Source of the DNA: Gemmatimonadota bacterium
GTDB lineage: Bacteria; Gemmatimonadota; Gemmatimonadetes; Longimicrobiales; Gaopeijiaceae
Assembly (NCBI GenBank): GCA_007120305.1
Contig: SKNW01000041.1
Location: forward strand, 1 to 37,636
Direction: 5' to 3'
Length of the DNA stretch: 37,636 nt
Positions 19,189 to 26,672 of the stretch are shown piece after piece. Every line of letters starts with the position of its first letter. The first letter of the stretch is position 1. The position numbers and the translations under genes were made by a program. The notes beneath the pieces were generated by a model. That model made no database searches and had not been told where the DNA came from. It was given only the letters and a program-made list of their open reading frames with translations.

Positions 19189-20049
19189 TCAGTTGCTGCT
19201 CCAGAACGCCGACAGGGAGTCGCCGTGAGGGCTTTCGCGAAGCTTCTCGAAGGCCCGGTTCCGAATCTGCCGAATTCGCTCCCGCGTCACGCCCAGGAGG
19301 GAACCGATCTCCTCGAGCGTACGCTCCTCACCGTCGTCCAGCCCGTAATAGAGGTAGAGGATCTTGCGTTCCCGCTCGGTGAGGTAGTTCTCGAACATGG
19401 ACTCGAGGAAATCCCGCCGCGCGGTGGCCTCGACGCTCTCCTCGATGTCTCCCGTATCCGCCCCGGCGAAGCGCTCGCCGAACGAGGCACTGTCCCGATC
19501 GCTGCGGTCCACGGGTGCGTCCAGCGAGAGCTCGCTGGCGGCGACCCGGCGCAGGGCCCGGACGGTGTCCACCGGCTCGGCCATCTCCTCGGCGATTTCC
19601 TGGTCTGTCGGAGAGCGTCCGAGGGACTGTGTCAGAGCCGTGTCGGTCCGGGCCAGGCGTGCCAGGTTGGAATTCTGGTTGAGGGGGATCCGGACCGAGC
19701 GGGTCTGTTCAGCCAGGGCCTGAAGAACCGTCTGCCGGATCCACCAGACCGCGTAGGAGATGAACTTCACCCCCTTGTCGGGATCGAACTTCTTCACGGC
19801 CTTGAGCAACCCCTCGTTCCCGATGCATACCAGCTCGGCCAGTCCCAGGCCTCGCCCCTGGTACTTCTTCACGTAGGAGATGACGAACCGAAGATTGGCC
19901 GTGACCAGTCGCTCCGCGGCTTCCTTGTCACCGGACCGGGCCCGTCGAGCCAGGGCCCGCTCCTCTTCCGGATCCTGGATCAGGGGGTACTTCTCCACAT
20001 CCTGAAGGTACTGATCGAAGGAGTCCAGACCGCGAGAAGACGAGAACAT
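19189..20049 (-). CDS. Sigma-70 family RNA polymerase sigma factor, RpoD/SigA-like short form
   Basis: A 286-residue group 1/2 sigma factor without region 1.1. Region 1.2 is DSFDQYLQDVEKYPL (9-23), region 2.1 ANLRFVISYVKKYQGRG, region 2.3-2.4 GVKFISYAVWWIRQTVLQALAEQTRSVRIP, region 3 about 125-200, and region 4 ends with the HTH RTLEEIGSLLGVTRERIRQIRNRA. Region 2.2 is odd: AELVCIGNEGLLKAVKKFD (71-89) has CIGN where the family has QEGN. ATG at 20047-20049 is chosen; the longer frame would begin inside the promoter. The leader is about 180 nt. The residues that read the -10 box are kept, so it should use ordinary TATAAT-like promoters, perhaps for a stationary or stress regulon. Confidence 0.95.
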   Translation of the reverse strand: MFSSSRGLDSFDQYLQDVEKYPLIQDPEEERALARRARSGDKEAAERLVTANLRFVISYVKKYQGRGLGLAELVCIGNEGLLKAVKKFDPDKGVKFISYAVWWIRQTVLQALAEQTRSVRIPLNQNSNLARLARTDTALTQSLGRSPTDQEIAEEMAEPVDTVRALRRVAASELSLDAPVDRSDRDSASFGERFAGADTGDIEESVEATARRDFLESMFENYLTERERKILYLYYGLDDGEERTLEEIGSLLGVTRERIRQIRNRAFEKLRESPHGDSLSAFWSSN

Positions 20050-20236
20050 CCGTTCCGCACAGCCTCTCTTGGGGTGGGGAAAAGGGGGGGCGAAGCCGCC
20101 GGAGGGCGCGTGCTCTGCTGGCGAGTACTTCGCCTGCGCGCCCGGGGGAGCGCCGCAGGGGAGGATGGTGAAACGAGGATTCCCTCGCGTCGACCGAAAC
20201 CGCCCCTGAGCAATGTCTGGCTGGAACCAAGAGTGA

Positions 20237-20265
20237 AAGCTACCCACAGATGCTGGACAGGTCAA
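20237..20265 (-). promoter_or_regulatory. Predicted sigma-70 promoter of the minus-strand sigma gene
   Basis: Read on the minus strand: TTGACC (20265-20260), a 17-nt spacer and TAGCTT (20242-20237). It lies between the upstream outer-membrane gene and the sigma gene, leaving a leader of about 180 nt. The leader is G/C-rich and includes a 5-bp hairpin CGAGG/CCTCG. Confidence 0.6.
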
Positions 20266-20320
20266 AGGTTTCCATCGCCTGCCATGTGTGCCGCCCCCGT
20301 CGTCGCCTCTGGATCGCGGT

Positions 20321-22204
20321 TCATCGGCCCGAGGGGACCCGGTTCACCCCGGGAAAACGGGTGGAAACGCCGCTCCTCCGCGCCCGTCCCAGGGACTCGC
20401 TCCGGAAGGTGTCCAGGATCCCTGCCCACTCCCGGGCCTGAAGGATGATCCGGGGGCCGTCCCTGCCGTCCCCCATGGTTTCGTTCGTACCCAGGGGGAA
20501 GGCTACATCGAGGCGTACCACGGAAGCGCTCCCTGCGGGAAAGCCGATCCGGAGTCCGCCTCCCAGCGTGCCCCGCCACCCCGAGGGCTCGGCCCACGGA
20601 GCATCTCCCGCCTCGATTCGACCGACGTCGGTGAAGAGGGTTGCGCCCAGGTCCGCAAGGTCGGGAAACGGAGAAGGGAGGCGAAGGCGATGCTCCGCCG
20701 TCACCACCACGCGTCGCCCCCCCGGAAACCGGGTTTCGGCATATCCGCGCACCCCGTCGGGCCCTCCGAGCAGGAGCTGGAAAGGGGCCTGCGTGTTCCA
20801 CCCTCCCTGCGCCGACACCTTGAGCACCAGCGTCTGGGGGAGAGAGGTGGGGATCTGGCGGTACAGAAAGCCGTGCGCCTCGCCGAGGATATCCCGGGGG
20901 CCGGTGTGCTCTATCTCTTCACCGGGCCCGACGTCGAGGGACCGGCCCCCCTGCCTTCCCTCCAGCGAAAGGTACAGCTGGCCGACCCACGGCCCTGACG
21001 ACACCCCCCCGAAGAGGTCACCCCGAAGAAAGATGTCCCTGGGTCCGGATCCTCCCACGGCGGGACCGAGAGACAGGAGGATCTCCCGTCCCACCGGAAC
21101 GTCCTGGACACCGGTCAGGGCGTCCAGCCCCCGGCGCTCCACGTAGCCGACGCGCCGGACGCCCAGGAGAAGATTCAGGCGGGTCGCCTCCCGGGTCCCA
21201 AGCTGAGTCCTGAGGGGAAGGGCCACCGAGTCGGGAACCGGGGTCCGGTCGTCGAACGCACCGGCGATCACGCCTTCGACCTCGGCGGAGCTCCCCGGGC
21301 GGATCCATTCCCGGGAGAATCCCCCGCCCAGGAGAAAGAAGCGGCCCGAGGTCCCGAAGCGGCGCGCGCCGGTGATCTCCAGGCTTCCCGCCTCCAGGGG
21401 AGCGACCAGCTGCGACCATGGAAGTCCCTCCGGGAGATTCCAGGTGAAGAGATCCTGCCTCGAAGAGGCTCGCTGCCGAAAGGCGAAGGTACCGATCTCC
21501 CCCACGAAGGGATGGAGGATGGCCTGGCTCCATGCGGTCCCCACCCGTGTCCGGCCGCCCGACGTTGAAACGTCCCAGTTGCTCCCCTGAAGGCGCGGGA
21601 TCTCGAAGAGCCCGCCGACCTCCTGGCGCTCATCGACGTCCACGTAGTACCCCCCGAGCGAAATTCCCCGGCCGAGGAAATTCTCCTCCACGAGCGACAC
21701 CCCCCGGAGCTTCATCCCTCCATCGAAGGTGATGTCGCCCGCAACCTTCGTGGTCCATTCGTCGCGGGTCTCCACCACCAGGTGCCGGGAGCCATCCTCC
21801 TGGGGCACCGAAAAGACATCGGCCGAGGCAACGAAGCGAAATTCCCGGAGAATCCGGGCGCTCTCGCGGGTGAGCCCCGGGTCGTAGCAGTCGCCTACCT
21901 CCAGGAGCAGCTCGGCCTCGATGAAGTCCGGACGGGTCCGGACATGAATCCGGTTGGCCAGACGATAGGCCCAGCGGATCCTCGGGTCGTCGGGGAGCGA
22001 GGCCGGATCGAAGACCGAGTGATTGTCGATGAAGATCCGGGAGACGTGCCCCTGCGGACAGACGGCTTGCACCCGGGGGAGGGCCGCAGCGGAGGGGGCC
22101 GAGGGTCCCTGGGCCAGGACCTCTTCCGTCGAGGACGCGGTTCCCAGGACCCCCAGGAGTCCCGCCGTGAGCAGGGCGAGCCTGGAGGAAGAGCGAAGGA
22201 CCAT
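20321..22204 (-). CDS. Omp85/BamA-like outer-membrane protein with one POTRA-like domain
   Basis: A 627-residue protein. The start ATG at 22202-22204 gives a clean signal peptide (VLRSSSRLALLTAGLLGVLG, cleavage near VLAQG). Residues of about 50-160 form a single POTRA-like unit: RIFIDNHSVFD, then LEVGDCYDPGLTRESARILREFRFV and LVVETRDEWTT. The rest has alternating polar/hydrophobic strands of a beta barrel, with GGPDGVRGYAETRFPGGRRVVVTAEHRLRLP resembling the conserved L6/VRGF region of Omp85 (here VRGY). BamA has five POTRA domains, so this is a TamA/surface-antigen-type relative, not BamA. Unusually, about 35 basic residues follow the last likely strand, so the chain does not end in an aromatic residue. 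Role probably export or outer-membrane biogenesis. Confidence 0.8.
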   Translation of the reverse strand: MVLRSSSRLALLTAGLLGVLGTASSTEEVLAQGPSAPSAAALPRVQAVCPQGHVSRIFIDNHSVFDPASLPDDPRIRWAYRLANRIHVRTRPDFIEAELLLEVGDCYDPGLTRESARILREFRFVASADVFSVPQEDGSRHLVVETRDEWTTKVAGDITFDGGMKLRGVSLVEENFLGRGISLGGYYVDVDERQEVGGLFEIPRLQGSNWDVSTSGGRTRVGTAWSQAILHPFVGEIGTFAFRQRASSRQDLFTWNLPEGLPWSQLVAPLEAGSLEITGARRFGTSGRFFLLGGGFSREWIRPGSSAEVEGVIAGAFDDRTPVPDSVALPLRTQLGTREATRLNLLLGVRRVGYVERRGLDALTGVQDVPVGREILLSLGPAVGGSGPRDIFLRGDLFGGVSSGPWVGQLYLSLEGRQGGRSLDVGPGEEIEHTGPRDILGEAHGFLYRQIPTSLPQTLVLKVSAQGGWNTQAPFQLLLGGPDGVRGYAETRFPGGRRVVVTAEHRLRLPSPFPDLADLGATLFTDVGRIEAGDAPWAEPSGWRGTLGGGLRIGFPAGSASVVRLDVAFPLGTNETMGDGRDGPRIILQAREWAGILDTFRSESLGRARRSGVSTRFPGVNRVPSGR

Positions 22205-22261
22205 GGAGGAAGATACACGACCACGGAGCTCCCCGGTCCCCCCGAGGGAGCCTCCCACGAA

Positions 22262-22290
22262 TTGACACCCCGGGGGGGTGGGAATACCCT
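22262..22290 (+). promoter_or_regulatory. Predicted sigma-70 promoter of maeB
   Basis: Perfect TTGACA at 22262-22267, a 17-nt spacer and TACCCT at 22285-22290 (3 of 6, with the key second A and last T). Expected start near 22297, leader about 140 nt. On the other strand TATCTT (22215-22210) stands 5 nt before the ATG of the outer-membrane gene, so the 232-nt gap may hold two divergent promoters. Confidence 0.55.
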
Positions 22291-22436
22291 TCCTGCTCTC
22301 CATATCCGTGCACGTCACCGTGCCCCTGCCAGGCGGGCTGCCTGTCTGCCACGCCGGCTGCCCACGCATCAGGGCAGCATGCGGCAAACATGCCGCCCTG
22401 CATCCCGCATCCTGGCCGCCCCTTCCCGGAGCGTTG

Positions 22437-24704
22437 ATGAGTCGTCACCGACAGGCTGCGCTGGACTACCATTCCGAAGGTCGTCCGGGCAAGATCGAGG
22501 TCATCCCCACCAAGCCCGTCGCCACCCAGAGCGAGCTCTCGCTGGCGTACTCTCCGGGGGTGGCCGAGCCGTGCCTCGCGATCGAGAAGAACCCGGATGA
22601 CGCCTTCAAGTACACCGCGCGGGGGAACCTGGTGGCGGTGGTCTCCAATGGAACGGCCGTGCTGGGACTCGGGAACATCGGGGCGCTGGCCTCGAAGCCG
22701 GTCATGGAGGGCAAGGGCGTTCTCTTCAAGCGGTTTGCCGGGATCGACGTCTTCGACCTCGAGGTCGGAAGCGAGGACCCCGAGGACGTGATCCGCTTCT
22801 GCCAGCTGCTGGAGCCCACGGTGGGCGGCATCAACCTGGAGGACATCCGGTCGCCGGACTGCTTCGTCGTGGAGGAGCGGCTCAAGGCCACCATGCAGAT
22901 TCCGGTCTTCCACGACGACCAGCATGGGACGGCCATCATCGCCGGTGCAGGCCTCCTCAACGCCTTGGCCCTCACCGGAAAGTCCCTGGACCGCATCCGC
23001 GTGGTGTTCAGCGGGGCCGGGGCCTCGGCCCTTTCCACCGCCGAGCACCTCGTGCGGCTGGGTGTTCCTCGGGAGAACATCTACCAGGTGGACCGTGAGG
23101 GTGTCATCTACGCCGGTCGCACGGTGGGGATGAACGAGTACAAGGCCCGGTTCGCCCACGAGACCCCCTACCGCACCCTCGACGAAGTGATCGATGGAGC
23201 CGACGTCTTCGTGGGCCTCTCTGCCAAGGGGGCGGTAAGCGCGGCCCAGATCGCCACCATGGCGCCGAACCCCATCATCTTCGCCCTGGCCAATCCCGAC
23301 CCGGAGATCCTTCCCGAGGAGGTGGCGGCCATCCGGTCGGACGCCATCATGGCCACGGGGAGATCCGATTACCCGAACCAGGTGAACAACGTCCTCGGGT
23401 TTCCTTTCCTCTTCCGGGGAGCGCTCGACGTCCGCGCCCGGGAGATCAACCACGCGATGATGCTGGCGGCCACCCAGGCCCTGGCGGCCCTGGCCCGGAG
23501 CGAGGTGCCGGAATCGGTGGCCACCGCCTACGCGGGCACGAGATTCCAGTTCGGCCCCGAGTACATCATCCCCAAGCCCTTCGACCCGCGGGTCCTCTTC
23601 TACGTGGCCCCGGCGGTGGCGAAGGCGGCCATGGAGTCGGGGGCGGCCCGCATCGAGATCGACCTGGACGAGTACCGCGATCGGCTCATCGCCTCCCTCG
23701 GGCCGGGCCGTGAAGTCATGCGGTTCCTCACGAACCGGGCCCGCCGCAACCCTCCGCGGGTGATCCTGGCCGACGGCCAGAACGACAAGGTGATCCGGGC
23801 CGCGGTGCAGATCCTGGAAGAGGGGGTCGCGATGCCGGTTCTCCTGGGCAAACCCCACAAGATCCATCCACGGGCCGAGGCCCTTGGTCTGGACCTGGCG
23901 GGCGTCGAGATCATCCATCCGACCCTGGAGGATGAGCAGCGGTACGCCTTTGCCGACGAACTGTTCGCGGCGCGGCGACGCAAGGGCCTGACGCTGGCCG
24001 AGGCCCGGTCCGACATGTACAAGCCCATGCACTTCGGGGCCATGATGGTCCGGCGGGGGGAGGCCCAGGCCATGGTGGCCGGCGTGGACTCGAACTACCC
24101 CGAGATCCTCCGACCGGCGCTGGAGATCGTGGGGACGGCCGAGGGCGTGACCAGGGTGGCGGGGCTCTACATGGTGGCGCTCCGGAACCGGGACCCCCTC
24201 TTCTTTGCCGACACCACCGTGAACATCGATCCCACCGCCGAGACGCTGGCAGAGGTGGCACTCCTCTCCGCCGGCTTCGTGCGGGACCTGGGGATCACGC
24301 CCCGGATCGCCATGCTCTCCTTTTCGAACTTCGGCTCGGCGCGCCACCCGGCCGCCTCCAAGGTCCGCCGCGCCGTGGAGCAGGTGAAGGCCCGGGATCC
24401 GGAGCTCATGGTGGATGGAGAAATGCAGGCCGACACGGCGGTCAACCAGCAGATCCTGACCGAAACGTACCCCTTCAGCGACCTGAAGCAGGCGGCCAAC
24501 GTCCTGATCTTCCCGAACCTGGCTTCGGCGAATGTCTCCTACAAACTCCTCGCCCAGCTGGGCGGGGCCGAGGTCATCGGCCCTGTCCTCCTGGGCATGG
24601 CCCGTCCCGTCCACGTGATCCAGCGTGGATCCACCACGCAGGACATCGTGAACCTCGTCACCGTGGCCTCAGTGGACGCACAGCGGGGTTCGCCCCAAAC
24701 TTAA
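22437..24704 (+). CDS. maeB: NADP-dependent malic enzyme with C-terminal phosphotransacetylase-like domain
   Basis: A 755-residue protein, the length of E. coli MaeB (759). Malate is oxidatively decarboxylated to pyruvate with NADP+. The catalytic half (1-420) has LAYSPGVAEPC (Y38), VAVVSNGTAVLGLGNIGALASKPVMEGK, the metal/substrate motif FHDDQHGTA and the nucleotide-binding SGAGASALSTAEHL. The C-terminal half (about 430-755) is a phosphate acetyltransferase-type domain (GMARPVHVIQRGSTTQDIVNL at its end), which in MaeB senses acetyl-CoA and does not catalyse transfer. ATG at 22437 fits the family N-terminus. pckA follows in the same direction after 259 nt. NAD-specific relatives share the layout, so cofactor choice is inferred. 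Confidence 0.96.
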   Translation: MSRHRQAALDYHSEGRPGKIEVIPTKPVATQSELSLAYSPGVAEPCLAIEKNPDDAFKYTARGNLVAVVSNGTAVLGLGNIGALASKPVMEGKGVLFKRFAGIDVFDLEVGSEDPEDVIRFCQLLEPTVGGINLEDIRSPDCFVVEERLKATMQIPVFHDDQHGTAIIAGAGLLNALALTGKSLDRIRVVFSGAGASALSTAEHLVRLGVPRENIYQVDREGVIYAGRTVGMNEYKARFAHETPYRTLDEVIDGADVFVGLSAKGAVSAAQIATMAPNPIIFALANPDPEILPEEVAAIRSDAIMATGRSDYPNQVNNVLGFPFLFRGALDVRAREINHAMMLAATQALAALARSEVPESVATAYAGTRFQFGPEYIIPKPFDPRVLFYVAPAVAKAAMESGAARIEIDLDEYRDRLIASLGPGREVMRFLTNRARRNPPRVILADGQNDKVIRAAVQILEEGVAMPVLLGKPHKIHPRAEALGLDLAGVEIIHPTLEDEQRYAFADELFAARRRKGLTLAEARSDMYKPMHFGAMMVRRGEAQAMVAGVDSNYPEILRPALEIVGTAEGVTRVAGLYMVALRNRDPLFFADTTVNIDPTAETLAEVALLSAGFVRDLGITPRIAMLSFSNFGSARHPAASKVRRAVEQVKARDPELMVDGEMQADTAVNQQILTETYPFSDLKQAANVLIFPNLASANVSYKLLAQLGGAEVIGPVLLGMARPVHVIQRGSTTQDIVNLVTVASVDAQRGSPQT

Positions 24705-24780
24705 GGATTGGCCCCCGGCGAAGGGATCAGGGCGGCGCGGCCTGCAGATACAAGACGTCGTGCCGGAGCCAACATCCCTT

Positions 24781-24858
24781 GAGGTCTCGGAGGTCTCGGG
24801 TCAGGACGGGTCTGGAACGGACCTTGCCCGAGAAAACGGACCTTGCGCGAGAAGACGG
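24781..24858. repeat. Two sets of short tandem repeats upstream of pckA
   Basis: GAGGTCTCG occurs twice (24781-24789, 24790-24798). A 19-bp unit ACGGACCTTGCCCGAGAAA (24817-24835) is followed by a copy with two changes (24836-24854) and a 4-nt start of a third. They occupy the 259-nt gap 24705-24963. The gap shows no convincing promoter or terminator otherwise; an A/T-richer patch ATCATATCT at about 24940-24948 might be a -10 region but lacks a -35 partner. Confidence 0.8.
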
Positions 24859-24963
24859 GGTTCTCGCCCGGCTCGGGAGGGAGCTCCCGGTGCTGGTTCA
24901 CCCATTCGCGGGGCGTGATGATCCGCCTCGACTTCACGATCATATCTCCAGGACGCGAAGCTC

Positions 24964-26586
24964 ATGTCCCAGCAGGTGAAGGACGCGCCGCAGACGGCGA
25001 CCAACGCCCGGAGTCGTTTCGGGCTCGACCGCCACGGATTGTCGCCGTCGAAGACCGAGCACTGGAATCTCTCGCCGGTGCAGCTCTACGAGGAGGCCCT
25101 CCAGCGCGGCGAGGGGCGCATGGCGCACATGGGGGGGTTCGCTGCGGTCACGGTGCCCCATACCGGCCGCTCCCCCAATGACCGCTTCATCGTGCGGGAC
25201 TCGGCCACCGAGGAGACGGTGGACTGGGGTAGCGTGAACGTCCCCCTCTCGTCGGAGCACTACCAGGCCCTGCGGGCCGAGGTGGTGGCGCACCTGAACG
25301 ATCGTGAGCTCTTTGTCCGCGATGCCCGGGCTGGCGAGGACCCGGCGGCCGGGCTCAACGTGCGGGTCATCACCCCGAACGCATGGCACAACCTCTTCGC
25401 CTACAACATGTTTCTCCGCCCCTCGCCCGAGGAGCTGGAGGAGATGGAGCCCGGCTTCACCGTTCTCCATGCCCCGGAAGTGGAGGCGGACCCTGCCCGT
25501 CACGGGACCCGCTCCTCCACCTTCGTGGCCGTGAACTTTTCGGCGCGGGAGGTGCTGATCGGGGGGACGAACTACGCGGGTGAAATCAAGAAGTCCATCT
25601 TCTCGGTCCTGAACTACATGCTGCCGGACCTGGGCATTCTCCCCATGCATTGCTCGGCAAATGTCGGGGAGGAAGGGGATGTGGCCCTCTTCTTCGGGCT
25701 TTCGGGCACCGGAAAGACCACGCTCTCGGCGGACCCGGAGCGCGGTCTCATCGGCGACGACGAGCATGGCTGGGGCCCCGATGGAGTCTTCAACTTCGAA
25801 GGGGGGTGCTATGCCAAGGTCATCAACCTCTCGGCCGAGGCGGAGCCCGAAATCTACAAGGCCACGCAGATGTTCGGGACGATTCTGGAAAACGTCGTCC
25901 TCACGGAGCCCTCGCGGGAGATCGCCTTCGGTGACGGCAACATCACCGAGAACACCCGGGCCTCCTACCCCATCCACTACATCCCGAACGCGATTCTTCC
26001 GGGCCTCGGTGGCCATCCGGAGCACGTGATCTTCCTGACCTGTGACGCCTTCGGGGTGCTGCCTCCCATCGCCCGCCTGAGCCCGGACCAGGCCATGTAC
26101 CACTTCCTCTCGGGGTACACGGCCAAGGTGGCGGGAACGGAGCGGGGGGTCACCGAGCCCAAGGCCGCTTTCTCGGCCTGCTTCGGGGCTCCTTTCCTTC
26201 CCAGGCATCCAGCGGAGTATGCCGACATGCTGGGAAAGAAACTGGACGAGCATGGATCCAGGGTCTGGCTCGTGAACACCGGGTGGTCAGGCGGGGGCTT
26301 CGGCGTTGGCAGCCGGATGAAGATCGCCCACACCCGGGCCATGGTCCGGGCTGCGCTTCTCGGCAAGCTTGACACGGTGGCTACCCAGGAGGACCCCGTT
26401 TTCGGGCTTCACGTCCCCACCGACGTGCCGGGTGTTCCCGGGAATGTCCTCACGCCCCGCAGCACATGGGCGGACGGGGAGGCCTACGATGCGGCGGCCC
26501 GGAAGCTGGCAGGCATGTTCCGGGAGAACTTCCGGAAATACGCCGACCGGGCCCCGGAGCGGATCCGCAAAGCCGGGCCGGCCTGA
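24964..26586 (+). CDS. pckA: Phosphoenolpyruvate carboxykinase (ATP)
   Basis: A 540-residue cytoplasmic enzyme (family about 530-540) that converts oxaloacetate and ATP to PEP, CO2 and ADP, the entry step of gluconeogenesis. The kinase-1a P-loop is LSGTGKTTLSADP (GKTT at 250-253), followed by the metal-binding IGDDEHGW. GRSPNDRFIV near residue 65, NLFAYNMFLRP, ANVGEEGDVALFFG and NTGWSGGGFGVGSRM also match the ATP-type family, not the GTP type. ATG at 24964. Its position after maeB puts two enzymes of the malate/oxaloacetate to pyruvate/PEP node together, useful on organic acids or amino acids. A terminator hairpin follows. Confidence 0.97.
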   Translation: MSQQVKDAPQTATNARSRFGLDRHGLSPSKTEHWNLSPVQLYEEALQRGEGRMAHMGGFAAVTVPHTGRSPNDRFIVRDSATEETVDWGSVNVPLSSEHYQALRAEVVAHLNDRELFVRDARAGEDPAAGLNVRVITPNAWHNLFAYNMFLRPSPEELEEMEPGFTVLHAPEVEADPARHGTRSSTFVAVNFSAREVLIGGTNYAGEIKKSIFSVLNYMLPDLGILPMHCSANVGEEGDVALFFGLSGTGKTTLSADPERGLIGDDEHGWGPDGVFNFEGGCYAKVINLSAEAEPEIYKATQMFGTILENVVLTEPSREIAFGDGNITENTRASYPIHYIPNAILPGLGGHPEHVIFLTCDAFGVLPPIARLSPDQAMYHFLSGYTAKVAGTERGVTEPKAAFSACFGAPFLPRHPAEYADMLGKKLDEHGSRVWLVNTGWSGGGFGVGSRMKIAHTRAMVRAALLGKLDTVATQEDPVFGLHVPTDVPGVPGNVLTPRSTWADGEAYDAAARKLAGMFRENFRKYADRAPERIRKAGPA

Positions 26587-26607
26587 CTCCAACCGATCCA
26601 CCCTGCC

Positions 26608-26642
26608 CCGGGGGGCGTCTCCCGTCGGGAGGCGCCCCCCGG
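26608..26642 (+). terminator. Strong hairpin terminator after pckA
   Basis: A 16-bp stem (26608-26623 with 26627-26642, one G:U) closed by a 3-nt loop GTC, starting 21 nt after the stop. No T tract follows, as is common in GC-rich phyla. Confidence 0.7.
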
Positions 26643-26672
26643 CCGATTCACCCCGGTTCCGAGGCGTCCGTC

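Noticed and set aside
21630-24614. Minus-strand open frame of 994 codons
   Set aside because: Antisense to maeB and a shifted frame of the outer-membrane gene; no recognisable motif.
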